The translations under genes and the position numbers were made by a program. Positions 8,763-17,774 of a stretch of DNA of 64,000 nt are shown here, piece by piece; the first letter of the stretch is position 1, and each line of letters opens with the position of its first letter. Location: the NCBI RefSeq assembly GCF_014197245.1, contig NZ_JACIFF010000008.1:248001-312000 (forward strand), written 5' to 3'. The DNA comes from Neolewinella aquimaris. GTDB lineage: Bacteria; Bacteroidota; Bacteroidia; Chitinophagales; Saprospiraceae. The notes beneath the pieces are model-generated. The model made no database searches, was not told the DNA's origin, and saw only the letters and a program-made list of their open reading frames with translations.

Positions 8763-10391
8763 CTAGCTTAATTCCCCCGCCGCGTGGCGCCGTCGGATTT
8801 CTTTCTTATCAAACTTACCAACGCTGGTTTTGGGCACCTCCGGGAGGAAAACGAAGTCGTGCGGTATCTGGTAGCTGACGAAATCACGGGAGAGGAGGTC
8901 GATCAGTTCCTCCTCCGTGACGCCGTTGTTCTCGTCTATCGGTACGACGCAGGCGAGTGGCCGCTCGACCCACTTTTTGTCGGGGATGGCCACTACCGCA
9001 GCCTCCTTCACGTTTGGATGGGCCATGAGCGCGGATTCCAGGGCCACACTGGAGATCCACTCTCCGCCACTTTTGATGAGGTCTTTAGTGCGGTCCTTGA
9101 TTTCCATGTAGCTGTCTTCGTCGATGGTGCTGACGTCACCGGTGCGGAACCACCCATCGTCGGTGAAGCTTTCCTTGTTTAGGGTCTTAAAGTAGGAGCT
9201 GATCACCCAGGCTCCCCTGACCTGTAGCTCGCCCATGGTTTCGCCGTCGCGGGGAATGGGCGTACCGTCTTCCGCTACGATGCGCAGTTCAATTCCGGGG
9301 AAGGCAATACCCTGTTTGGCACGGATCGTTAGCTGCTCGTCATCGGACAGTTCTTCGTGCTTTGACTGGAGGCGACTCAGGGTACCGAGGGGGGAGGTTT
9401 CCGTCATGCCCCAGGCGTGGACCCCCCGGATGCCGAAGTCTTTTTCGAATCCGGCGATCAGGCTCTTGGGGAGGGCGGATCCCCCTACGACGTATTCCTC
9501 CAGCGCCAGCTTTTCGGCGGGCGGGTTCTGCTTCAGCTCGTGGTAGATGCCCAGCCAGATGGTCGGCACTCCGTTGGCCCGGGTCACTTTCTCCCGTTGT
9601 AAAATGTCGATGAGGGCGGCGGGTTGGAGGTTGGAGGAGGGCATCACCATATTGGCACCGGCCATGACGCACAGGTAGGGGTATCCCCAGGCCATTACGT
9701 GAAACTGCGGGACGATGAGCAAGACGGTATCCTTACTGCTGAGATTGCCTGCATTGGGGGTCATGATGGTCAGGGCGTGCAGGTAGGTCGACCGGTGGGA
9801 ATAGAGCACCCCCTTGGGCAGGCCGGTGGTACCACTGGTGTAGCACATGCCGCAGGCTTCGTTTTCGTCGATCTCCGGCCAGTCGTATTCGTCGGGTTGC
9901 TCCGTGAGCAGGTCTTCGTAGTGGAGGGTATTGGGAAGGGTGGTGGAAAAATCGGCGGGGGCATTGAGGAGCACGAATTGCTCTACGGTCTCCAGTTGAG
10001 TGGCGATTCGTTCCAGTAGCGGGACCAGGGTGGCGTCGACGAAGATGACCTTATCCTCCGAGTGGTTGATGATGTATTCGATCTGGTTGCTCGACAGTCG
10101 GATGTTGATGGTGTGGCAAATGGCCCCGATACCGGAGATGCCGTAGTACAGCTCGACGTGCGGACCGTGGTTCCAGGCAAAGGTGCCTACCGTATCCCCG
10201 GGTTTGATGCCCAGGGTGTCGGTGAGGGCGTTGGCGAGTTGTTTGGTACGGAGGTACATCTCCCCGAAGGTGTATTCGTGGCGCTTGCCGCCCGGCAGGT
10301 AGGTGATGATCCGCTTGTGGTGAAAAACCCGGTTGCCGTATTCGAGGATGGCGTTGGTGGTGAGGGGGAAGTGCTGGATCAGTCCTTGCAT
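8763..10391 (-). CDS. AMP-forming fatty acid-CoA ligase
   Basis: 542 residues. It activates a carboxylic acid with ATP and CoA. The P-loop motif 'YTSGTTGLPKGVLYSHRST', the adenine motif 'HAWGMTETSPLG', the hinge 'GWFRTGDV' and 'IKDRTKDLIKSGGEWIS', and the C-terminal lysine region 'KTSVGKFDKKEIR' are in the family order. Length and motifs resemble AlkK-like medium/long-chain acyl-CoA ligases. The gene is monocistronic; a repeat-rich 315-bp gap separates it from the sulfatase gene. Confidence 0.92.
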   Translation of the reverse strand: MQGLIQHFPLTTNAILEYGNRVFHHKRIITYLPGGKRHEYTFGEMYLRTKQLANALTDTLGIKPGDTVGTFAWNHGPHVELYYGISGIGAICHTINIRLSSNQIEYIINHSEDKVIFVDATLVPLLERIATQLETVEQFVLLNAPADFSTTLPNTLHYEDLLTEQPDEYDWPEIDENEACGMCYTSGTTGLPKGVLYSHRSTYLHALTIMTPNAGNLSSKDTVLLIVPQFHVMAWGYPYLCVMAGANMVMPSSNLQPAALIDILQREKVTRANGVPTIWLGIYHELKQNPPAEKLALEEYVVGGSALPKSLIAGFEKDFGIRGVHAWGMTETSPLGTLSRLQSKHEELSDDEQLTIRAKQGIAFPGIELRIVAEDGTPIPRDGETMGELQVRGAWVISSYFKTLNKESFTDDGWFRTGDVSTIDEDSYMEIKDRTKDLIKSGGEWISSVALESALMAHPNVKEAAVVAIPDKKWVERPLACVVPIDENNGVTEEELIDLLSRDFVSYQIPHDFVFLPEVPKTSVGKFDKKEIRRRHAAGELS

Positions 10392-10444
10392 GGCGTGGTT
10401 TAGTGAATGACGAACGGTGGACCGTCAATTTACCGATCTTATTG

Positions 10445-10674
10445 TTAAGTGAGGTCGAGGCGTTGCACGCCGAGGTAGGGAATTGTTTTATCACCACGGA
10501 GGGCCACGGATTTGACACGGATTCGGTTACACTCAGATCGAGCGGTTATTGGTCCGAGACATTTTGCACCGCGGATTACGCAGAAGGCGCAGATTTTTTC
10601 GCAGGTCGAGATGGCACAGGTCGAACGGTTTCTGGTCCGAGATACTTTTTCACCACGGAGGGCCACGGATTTGA
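10445..10674. repeat. Intergenic repeat cluster
   Basis: The gap 10392-10706 holds no gene. 'TCACCACGGAGGGCCACGGA' occurs at about 10491 and again at about 10650, and a 'GGT...CTGGTCCGAGA' segment recurs near 10540 and 10630, so a degenerate unit of about 90-160 bp has been duplicated. At 10451-10473 lies 'GAGGTCGAGGCGTTGCACG', a small stem-loop (GGCGT-TGC-ACGCC) that recurs at about 25451 and 25611. Short open frames across this cluster look repeat-derived. Confidence 0.7.
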
Positions 10675-10706
10675 GATTTTGCCCGCGATCCTAGGCGGTA
10701 CTCGGG

Positions 10707-12200
10707 CTAGAAGCCGCTTGACCGTTGGGCGGTGTAGCGGGTCAGCATTGTAGTGATTCGTTCTTGCTGATCGGGGGCATTGATGAGGTCGCGATCCTGA
10801 TCTTCTGCCGGGTTGTCGGCAAGGTCGAATAGGGATACGGGCGAGAGGGAGTCGTCTTTGGCGAGGTGCATGATCAGCTTCCAGTTTCCGTCGCGGTAGA
10901 TGACGCGGCGATCGGTTCCGCTCTGGAGTAGAAGGTGATCCCGCCGGCTGGCATCGGGTTGATGGAGGAGTACCGGGAGGAAATCGTGGGAGTCCATGGC
11001 CTGGTGATCCGCCAGTGGTTGGTGGGTCAGGGCGGCGAGGGTAGCGAGCAGGTCGGTGCCGGAGACTAACACGTCTGATGTCTCACCGGGGGGAATCTCA
11101 CCGGGCCAGGTAGCGATAAGGGGAACCCGGTGTCCGCCTTCGTATGCCTGGTTTTTGCTCCCGCGGAGGGACCCGGGAGAAAAGTGGCCGGCGGCCTCGG
11201 TATCGGCTATTCGCAGTCCGCCGTTGTCTGAAGTGAAGACAAAGAGGGTGTTGTCGTAAATACCCTTTTCCTCCAGCGCATCAACGAGCATACCTACCTG
11301 TACGTCGAGCTCCTTGACGAGATCGAGGTGGGCAGAAGGTGTGGTGCCCCGAATCCTTTCTCCGTTTAGAGAGTCGGCCGGGGTATGGGGAAGGTGGACG
11401 GCGAGTGCGGCATAGTACAGGAATAAGGGTCGATCGGACGGAGCTTCACGAATATAGTCCACCGCCTTACCGGCAAGTAACGGACCCATTAAGTAGGGAT
11501 TCCAGGCCGTGTCCCCCAGTCCTTCGTCCTTGTCGAGCGTGATGTTGAGCGGCGTCATTTTCGCCTGGGTGATCTCACCGATGCGGGAATCGGGCGTCAG
11601 CGGCATCCAACGGTGATTTTCGTATACGGCGTAGGGCACATCCTGGATGCCGGCAGGAAAGGTGAGGCTGTACTCGAATCCCTGTTGCAGCGGCCCGCCA
11701 CCGACGATGCGGCTGATGTCGACATCGAGCTGGATCCGCGACCGGTCGCCCCGGTAGATCTGGGTAGTGTCGCCCCGCCGGTAATAATCGCCGCCCAGGT
11801 GCCATTTGCCGAGGAAGGCCGTTTGGTAGCCTGCTCTCTGCATCAGCTCGCCCAGCGTTATGTCGGTCTCCCGGATCGGGGAGGGCTGGAACGATCCCCA
11901 CACGCCCCAGGGAGCGTAGCTGCGGTAGGGGTTGTTGCCGGTCATGACCGCGTAGCGGGACGGCGCGCAGAGAGAGGTGGGGGAATGGGCATCGGTGAAG
12001 GACAGGCCCCGTTCCATCAGGCGATCGAGATGCGGCGTTTCCACCACGACCTCCAGTCCGGCCTGCCGCCGGTAGCCCGCCACGTCGCCGTAACCGATGT
12101 CGTCGGCCAGAACAACGACCACGTTTGGTAATTTTTCGGGAAGCTGGGCGAAGGATGGAAGACTAAGCAGGCAGGCGATAAATGACAGAATGGCTTTCAC
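10707..12200 (-). CDS. Sulfatase of the galactan locus (GTG start)
   Basis: 497 residues. I place the start at GTG 12200 because it gives a clean signal peptide, 'VKAILSFIACLLSLPSFAQ'; the open frame continues upstream without signal-like sequence into the divergent promoter region. 'NVVVVLADDIGYGD' binds metal, 'SLCAPSRYAVMTG' is the formylglycine signature (C-A-P-S-R), and 'VFTSDNGG' is the distal metal site. The enzyme should remove sulfate from a polysaccharide in the periplasm. The GH16 gene is divergent 175 bp away and a second sulfatase follows it, which suggests sulfated agar/porphyran as substrate. Which sulfate position it attacks is unknown. Confidence 0.9.
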   Translation of the reverse strand: MKAILSFIACLLSLPSFAQLPEKLPNVVVVLADDIGYGDVAGYRRQAGLEVVVETPHLDRLMERGLSFTDAHSPTSLCAPSRYAVMTGNNPYRSYAPWGVWGSFQPSPIRETDITLGELMQRAGYQTAFLGKWHLGGDYYRRGDTTQIYRGDRSRIQLDVDISRIVGGGPLQQGFEYSLTFPAGIQDVPYAVYENHRWMPLTPDSRIGEITQAKMTPLNITLDKDEGLGDTAWNPYLMGPLLAGKAVDYIREAPSDRPLFLYYAALAVHLPHTPADSLNGERIRGTTPSAHLDLVKELDVQVGMLVDALEEKGIYDNTLFVFTSDNGGLRIADTEAAGHFSPGSLRGSKNQAYEGGHRVPLIATWPGEIPPGETSDVLVSGTDLLATLAALTHQPLADHQAMDSHDFLPVLLHQPDASRRDHLLLQSGTDRRVIYRDGNWKLIMHLAKDDSLSPVSLFDLADNPAEDQDRDLINAPDQQERITTMLTRYTAQRSSGF

Positions 12201-12375
12201 GGTTTCGACTTTCGGGTTGGATGGCGGGAGCAACCAATGTATCGTACATCGCGGGGGCGCACAAGGTGAAAAGCGGCAAATAACCATACGTAGTGCAGCC
12301 CGATACCAGCGTGGCACGCGCTGGTCCACTTCGCTCCGATATTTGACTTCCGTTAATCCACTCAATCTATCCGTC

Positions 12376-13263
12376 GTGAGAATACTTGCCCTCTTAGCTA
12401 TTTCCCTGTTTGCCTGCACCCGCGTACCCGCCCAACCTACCTTTGCGCCCGGCGAAGACCCCGCGCCCGCGGGCAGCGAATGGGTAGCCGTGCCCGAGCT
12501 GTCGGATGACTTCGACGGCCCCACAGTGGACACCGGTAAGTGGCAGATCGAACCCATTGGCAACGACTGGGCCTGGATCGGTCGGGCTCCCGGATTGTTT
12601 CAGGCGGAGAACGTAAGCATCCGCGACGGGAAGTTGTCGGTGGAAGTCGGGGTGCTCCCGGAAGCCCGGGTCATCGACGGCAAGACCTTCACCCACTACG
12701 GCGGGATCGTGCGCTCGTTGCAGCCCGCACACGTAGGGTACTACGCCGAGGCCAAGATGAAGGCCAATCGCACGGAGATGTCGTCCACCTTCTGGCTGAT
12801 GTCAAAGTACGACTGCGAACGCAAGCTGGAGCTGGACGTGCAGGAGTGCGTCGGGGTCGTCTCTCCCCTGGCCAAGGAATGGGCCCGCGAGTGGGACCAC
12901 GTGATGCATTCCAACTTTATTCACCGGACGACGGAATGCAACCCCGAACCCGTGCAGTCGCAGAACAGCGTGAAGACCCCCACCCAGAATGCGGATCGGT
13001 TTTACGTCTACGGCGTGTGGTGGAAATCGCCGCGGGAACTGCGCTTTTACCTCGACGGGAAGTACGTCTACTCCATCGAGCCCACCGTAGACCACGACCG
13101 CGAGGCCTGGCTGCACATGGCCATCGAGACTTACGATTGGAACCCGATCCCACCCGACGGAGGGGTGATCAAGGATGCCCCCATCGAAGACCGCCGCACG
13201 GAGTACGAGTGGATCCGGGTATGGGAACTGGACGGGGAGGCTCCAACTTCGGACGGGAAGTAA
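12376..13263 (+). CDS. GH16 endo-galactanase (agarase/porphyranase-like)
   Basis: 295 residues from GTG 12376, chosen because a signal sequence ('VRILALLAISLFAC', possibly a lipoprotein) starts there; the frame is open further upstream but without signal features. The catalytic motif E-x-D-x-x-E is seen as 'ELDVQE': Glu152 nucleophile, Asp154, Glu157 acid/base. The preceding 'MSSTFWLMSK' and later 'FYVYGVWW' and 'REWDHVMHSN' are typical of GH16 enzymes on agar-type galactans. The sequence alone does not separate agarase from porphyranase or carrageenase. A sulfatase follows 34 bp downstream on the same strand, a likely operon. Confidence 0.87.
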   Translation: MRILALLAISLFACTRVPAQPTFAPGEDPAPAGSEWVAVPELSDDFDGPTVDTGKWQIEPIGNDWAWIGRAPGLFQAENVSIRDGKLSVEVGVLPEARVIDGKTFTHYGGIVRSLQPAHVGYYAEAKMKANRTEMSSTFWLMSKYDCERKLELDVQECVGVVSPLAKEWAREWDHVMHSNFIHRTTECNPEPVQSQNSVKTPTQNADRFYVYGVWWKSPRELRFYLDGKYVYSIEPTVDHDREAWLHMAIETYDWNPIPPDGGVIKDAPIEDRRTEYEWIRVWELDGEAPTSDGK

Positions 13264-13297
13264 CGCCCTTTCCTGCATTCCTTACTAAATTGTCGTC

Positions 13298-14875
13298 ATG
13301 AAAGTTATTGCACTTCCCCTCGCGCTGAGTCTGTTATTCGGACTTCTCCTCCCCTCCTGCGGCACCGCACCCGAAACGGGTACCGGAGCCGTCACGACCG
13401 CCGGCGAGAATAAGCCCAACATCGTATTTATTTACCTCGACGACCTCGGCTACGGCGACGTAAGCGCCTACGAGGCCGGCTCACTGGAGACGCCCAACAT
13501 CGATGCCCTGGCTAACGGCGGCGTGCGGTTCACCAACGGGTACGCCTCCTCGGCGACCTGTACCCCCAGCCGTTACGCGCTGCTGACGGGCGTGTACCCC
13601 TGGCGCAACAGCGACGCCAAGATCCTGCCCGGCACCGCGCCGCTCATCATCGATACCGCCCAGACTACCGTAGCGAGTATGCTGAAGGAGGCGGGCTACC
13701 ACACCGGCGTGGTCGGTAAGTGGCACCTCGGTCTCGGCACCGGCGACGTCAACTGGAACGAGCACGTGAGCCCCGGTCCCAACGAGATCGGCTTTGACTA
13801 CAGCTACATCATGGCCGCTACCCAGGACCGCGTACCCACCGTCTACCTCGAAAACGGGATGGTCGATGGGCTCGATCCCAATGACCCCATCGAGATCGAC
13901 TACCAGAACAACTTCCCCGGCCAGCCCACTGGTAAGGACAACCCCGAGCTGACCACCATGAAGTGGCACCACGGCCACAACAACACCATTGTCAACGGCA
14001 TTCCCCGCATCGGTTACATGAAGGGTGGTGAGAAGGCGAAATGGAGCGACGTCGACATGGCCGATCACTTCCTGGATTACGCCCAACGCTACGTGCGCGA
14101 CCATAAGGACGGGCCCTTTTTCCTCTACTACGCCCTGCAGCAACCCCACGTTCCGCGCACGCCCCACCCCCGCTTCGTGGGTAAGTCCGGCATGGGTCCC
14201 CGCGGTGATGTGATCGTGGAGGCTGACTGGGCCATCGGTGAATTCGTGAAGACGTTGCGGGAGGAAGGGCTGCTGGAAAACACCTTGATTGTCCTGAGCT
14301 CCGACAACGGCCCCGTCCTCAACGACGGCTACTACGACGATGCCGTGGAAAAACTTGGTGACCATACGCCGGCGGGTCCGCTGCGTGGGGGAAAGTACAG
14401 CCTGTACGAGGCCGGCACCCGCGTTCCCTTCATCACGTACTGGGAGGGCAACATCGAGCCCAAGGTATCCGACGCACTGGTTTCCCAACTGGATTTACTG
14501 CCCTCGCTGGCGGAACTCGTGGGCGGGGACGCAGGAGCTAGCGGGGCAATGGACGGCCAACAATTACTGGCTTCTTTCCTGGGCGAAAGCGATCAGGGTC
14601 GCGAGGAGCTCGTTCTGGAAGCAACTTCCCGCACCGCCCTGCGGGCGGGCGACTGGCTGATGATTCCACCCTACAAGGGCCGGGCGGTCAACGCTCAGGT
14701 TAACATCGAACTAGGTAACGATGCGGAGTACCAGCTCTACAACCTCGCCGACGACCTCGGACAGACCCAGAATCTTGCCGCAGAAAACCCCGATAAACTG
14801 GCCGAGCTAGTAAAGGCCTACGAAAAGATACGGGGAACGGAGAATACCGAGACCGAGCAGCTGAAACTGGAGTAA
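13298..14875 (+). CDS. Sulfatase, lipoprotein, downstream of GH16
   Basis: 525 residues. The signal 'MKVIALPLALSLLFGLLLPS' ends at a lipid cysteine (residue 21), placing the enzyme on a membrane. 'NIVFIYLDDLGYGD' and 'VLSSDNGP' supply metal ligands; 'SATCTPSRYALLTG' is the formylglycine site (C-T-P-S-R). 'VVGKWHLG' is also conserved. It probably desulfates oligosaccharides released by the GH16 enzyme encoded just upstream. It differs clearly from the other two sulfatases in the middle region, so the three may attack different positions. Confidence 0.92.
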   Translation: MKVIALPLALSLLFGLLLPSCGTAPETGTGAVTTAGENKPNIVFIYLDDLGYGDVSAYEAGSLETPNIDALANGGVRFTNGYASSATCTPSRYALLTGVYPWRNSDAKILPGTAPLIIDTAQTTVASMLKEAGYHTGVVGKWHLGLGTGDVNWNEHVSPGPNEIGFDYSYIMAATQDRVPTVYLENGMVDGLDPNDPIEIDYQNNFPGQPTGKDNPELTTMKWHHGHNNTIVNGIPRIGYMKGGEKAKWSDVDMADHFLDYAQRYVRDHKDGPFFLYYALQQPHVPRTPHPRFVGKSGMGPRGDVIVEADWAIGEFVKTLREEGLLENTLIVLSSDNGPVLNDGYYDDAVEKLGDHTPAGPLRGGKYSLYEAGTRVPFITYWEGNIEPKVSDALVSQLDLLPSLAELVGGDAGASGAMDGQQLLASFLGESDQGREELVLEATSRTALRAGDWLMIPPYKGRAVNAQVNIELGNDAEYQLYNLADDLGQTQNLAAENPDKLAELVKAYEKIRGTENTETEQLKLE

Positions 14876-14882
14876 GCCCCGC

Positions 14883-14951
14883 TTAGGCCGTGAGGCTGTT
14901 TCCCCACGCGATCACGATCACGCCGAGGATCAAGGCGATGAGGCCGGCGTA
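14883..14951 (-). pseudogene. Orphan 3' end of a rhaT-like transporter gene
   Basis: On the minus strand these bases encode 'YAGLIALILGVIVIAWGNSL' followed by TA and a TAA stop. The intact transporter at 16748-17764 ends in nearly the same peptide ('YAGLIAMILGVVVIAWGNSL'). DNA identity by eye is about 75%, so this is a diverged relic and not a recent copy. Homology stops abruptly at 14952. The following roughly 290 bp (to 15243) are AT-rich and show nothing I can identify. Confidence 0.75.
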
Positions 14952-15243
14952 GGGTGGCAATTGGCTGCGAAAGGCATTAGGGAGATCCTACAATTTTAGA
15001 GAGTCCATAAAGTACCTACGGATAGGTATTGACCAGTAAATAGGCAGTCTTCTATTTATGCAGTGAACCACAACCCCACAGGGGGAATGGTAAATGGTTG
15101 CCACTACCAAGGCGTGAAACTATTATTATTTATATCATGATCGACTTAAACTGCGCGATGTGAATCAGGCACAATCTTTTGAGTAGTAGTAAGGGAAGAA
15201 CAACGTGTAGTTTAACTGCAGACGTGATACAAATTCTCCTGCC

Positions 15244-16614
15244 ATGGACAATAAAGCCACACGTCGTCACTATGGATTGTCAGTCTTTATGCTAATACTG
15301 TTCTTTGTATTAGTGCCCTTAGAGGCATGGGCCCAGTTTCCGGATTTTGTTGATACTGACCCAAAGCACTTTTACATTTTAGACACGAACAGTGAGAAAA
15401 GGATTATTAACGCATGGCTTAACAGCAAGGATGCGATCACAAGCAAGGATACGAGTGACAGCAAGAACACCAGTAAGAGCGAGAATACTATTGACAGAAT
15501 AGAAACTACATATGCTTATGAACTTTATAAAGAAGCAAGGAGGCACCGAAAAATAGCATCAGATAAACTTAAGAGCCTAAGAGCATCAAGATTCGGACCA
15601 GGCGAAATTCTTAATCGTCAAATAGACAGTATAGCGGCAATATGCGACAGCATTAAATTATCCAGCCAACCGTTCCAAGTTAAATCCAATACATCTGGCA
15701 CCAATCGAAGCGTTCAGGACATCACATCAAGGTTGCAAAGGGAGACAGGTAAGCACAAAAAGAGACTAAAAAGACAGTGCCTTATAATCGAAAGAGGATA
15801 TCTGGCGGGACCTGATGCTTACATCCTTAGGCACAATAAAATAGCAGACCTCCGAGTTGAGATATTAACACTAGACACCATAAAGGAAATTCTTGTCAAG
15901 GCGAATAGCATTGGTCCCAAGCCGAGGGGTGGTGACAATATATTTCCCATTATACGCCCCGGACAAGCCGACTTTTTCTACCGGGATACTTCACACGACC
16001 AGATCAGTTTTGTCTCGGACGTAATTTTACAGTCTAACCTCGACCAAACCGCCTTAGAGTCAAACATACTAAGCGGAAATCTACTGGTTTTCAGGACCGA
16101 CATTTATACGGCCGTATCGAAACACGCTGATACTCTAGGAAATAGCGGATATAACAATGTTCTATACGGTGCCCTGGTGAACGGCAAAATTTCGTACCCG
16201 CTGCTGTTTGCCTCGGGAGACTACGCCTCGTTCTATGTTCCGATTGGTCTAAAATTGTCATATGACAACTTATCTAGCGGAACGGAGGATACAAAGGGAA
16301 ACGACGTTCTCTTTAGAGAACTTTTTGCCTCCGTTTACGTGCAATTGCCCCTGACCAACACATCGATTAAAAAACCGGCGAGTTTCTTTTTCAATGGTGA
16401 GTACACACGGGTCAGTGGCAATTCCAAATTTTATGCAAGCCTTCCGAATATCGATAAACCATTCGGCATAGCCCGGGCTACAGCTGGGCTGGAAGTGGAC
16501 AAGACCGTTCGGTTGGCCGTAAATTTTCCGCTTTTTGTTTCCAAGAGTTCTATACCCGAATTGAGGGTAACGACGGTAGGCGTTCAGGTCAATCCTTCTC
16601 GTCTATCCGAGTAG
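15244..16614 (+). CDS. Exported protein of unknown function, AT-rich orphan
   Basis: 456 residues, not recognised. The N terminus has a signal peptide-like segment (hydrophobic 'SVFMLILFFVLVPLEAWA' then Q). The next 150 residues are Ser/Lys/Asp-rich and probably helical; the C-terminal 200 residues alternate polar and hydrophobic residues and include 'SFFFNGEYTRVSGNSKFYAS', suggestive of outer-membrane beta strands. Codon use is far more AT-rich than that of its neighbours (AGA/AGG, ATA), pointing to acquisition from elsewhere. It sits between the relic rhaT end and the intact transporter gene, splitting the galactan locus. Confidence 0.6.
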   Translation: MDNKATRRHYGLSVFMLILFFVLVPLEAWAQFPDFVDTDPKHFYILDTNSEKRIINAWLNSKDAITSKDTSDSKNTSKSENTIDRIETTYAYELYKEARRHRKIASDKLKSLRASRFGPGEILNRQIDSIAAICDSIKLSSQPFQVKSNTSGTNRSVQDITSRLQRETGKHKKRLKRQCLIIERGYLAGPDAYILRHNKIADLRVEILTLDTIKEILVKANSIGPKPRGGDNIFPIIRPGQADFFYRDTSHDQISFVSDVILQSNLDQTALESNILSGNLLVFRTDIYTAVSKHADTLGNSGYNNVLYGALVNGKISYPLLFASGDYASFYVPIGLKLSYDNLSSGTEDTKGNDVLFRELFASVYVQLPLTNTSIKKPASFFFNGEYTRVSGNSKFYASLPNIDKPFGIARATAGLEVDKTVRLAVNFPLFVSKSSIPELRVTTVGVQVNPSRLSE

Positions 16615-16747
16615 CCTTTCGAGATCTGGATGGCACACCGGTGGGCCCGGCAGATGCTTGAACCGGATCAGGTAGTAACCCTTTAAGTTCGAGCGTACGG
16701 GGGCGGGCACGCAGGAGCAGCAGATCATCGGAATGCGAGCACTACGG

Positions 16748-17764
16748 CTACACCGCAAGACTATTCCCCCATGCAATCACGACCACGCCCAGTATCATGG
16801 CGATAAGGCCGGCATAGAGTAGGCCCTTGGCCCGGCCCGAGGCGCTGATCCATTCTCCGGTGATGAGGCCGGTGACGATGGCTACGGCCACACTGACGGT
16901 GTTGAAAATGGCGTATCCGACGGTATTGCCGGCCTGTCCGAGCTGGAAGGCTGCGTAGGCGAAGGTGACGGAGGCGGCAAAGTTGAGGACGGCCATAATG
17001 GTGGTGAGGCCGATGTTGCGGCCCAGGGCGGGGGACTTAAACTTACCCCAGTAGTTTTTCTTACTTAACTGATAGTAGAAGTAGGGGGCTACGAAGAGTC
17101 CGCCGGCAAGGTAGATCACGAACATGACCACTACAGCAGTGACCCATTCCGGATTGCCGGCGGCCTGGGAGGCGGCGTGAATGGCCGGCCGCCCGGCGGC
17201 GTTGGCGTAGCTGAATCCGGTCGCGAGCAGTCCACCCCCGATGGCGATGGCGATGCCCGTGCTCATAGCTGCATCGGAGCGGGTGGAAAGGGCTTGCTCC
17301 TGCTCGTCCTTCTGCCGCGCGACTCCCGCCCGACCGTTAGCGATCACCCCGATGAGGACGATAAAGATGCCGACCAGGATGGTCAGGAAGGCTCCCTGGG
17401 GTGGCAGTCCGTCCACGATGAAGGGAAGTAAGGACCCCACGAGGATCACGGTGCCGATAAAGATCGAGAAGCCCAACGACAGGCCGATGTAGTTAATGGC
17501 CTTCCCCCAAAGCATCACGCCGATGCCCCACAGGATGCCTGCAATGCCCATCTTAAGTAAGATCTCTCCGGAGAGGGAGCCGAGAATGGCCGTAAAATCA
17601 TCGACCAAGAGGAAGCCGGCGATTACCGGTACGATGAACATATTGATGAGGAACATCAGTCCCCAGGTGTTCTCGAATTCGAAGTCCCGGGCGTACTTCT
17701 CCGGCAGGGCGTACAGGCCCAGCATGATGCCGGCCGCGATGGCTGAAATGATTCCGATGGTCAT
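16748..17764 (-). CDS. RhaT-like sugar transporter of the galactan operon
   Basis: 338 residues from ATG 17764 ('MTIGIISAIAAGIMLGLYAL'); the frame is open upstream but that part overlaps the epimerase gene end. About ten hydrophobic segments, with 'GIGVMLWGKAINYIGLSLGF' and 'GGLFVAPYFYYQL', match the L-rhamnose-proton symporter (RhaT/DMT) family. As the last gene of the five-gene operon (10 bp after the epimerase) it probably imports a product of galactan breakdown such as anhydrogalactose or galactose. Transport of rhamnose itself is not supported, because no rhamnose catabolic gene is nearby. Confidence 0.8.
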   Translation of the reverse strand: MTIGIISAIAAGIMLGLYALPEKYARDFEFENTWGLMFLINMFIVPVIAGFLLVDDFTAILGSLSGEILLKMGIAGILWGIGVMLWGKAINYIGLSLGFSIFIGTVILVGSLLPFIVDGLPPQGAFLTILVGIFIVLIGVIANGRAGVARQKDEQEQALSTRSDAAMSTGIAIAIGGGLLATGFSYANAAGRPAIHAASQAAGNPEWVTAVVVMFVIYLAGGLFVAPYFYYQLSKKNYWGKFKSPALGRNIGLTTIMAVLNFAASVTFAYAAFQLGQAGNTVGYAIFNTVSVAVAIVTGLITGEWISASGRAKGLLYAGLIAMILGVVVIAWGNSLAV

Positions 17765-17774
17765 GATCGATGTG

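Noticed and set aside
10445-10666. Small minus-strand gene of 73 codons
   Set aside because: It lies wholly in repeated intergenic DNA, and its last residues are the translation of the GAGGTCGAGGCG stem-loop block seen elsewhere.
12201-12563. Longer N terminus for the sulfatase at 10707
   Set aside because: The extension has no signal features and overlaps the divergent GH16 gene; the GTG at 12200 begins a clear signal peptide.
14883-16760. att site duplication around the orphan gene
   Set aside because: The two rhaT ends differ at about a quarter of positions, too diverged for a recent integration, and no integrase gene is present.
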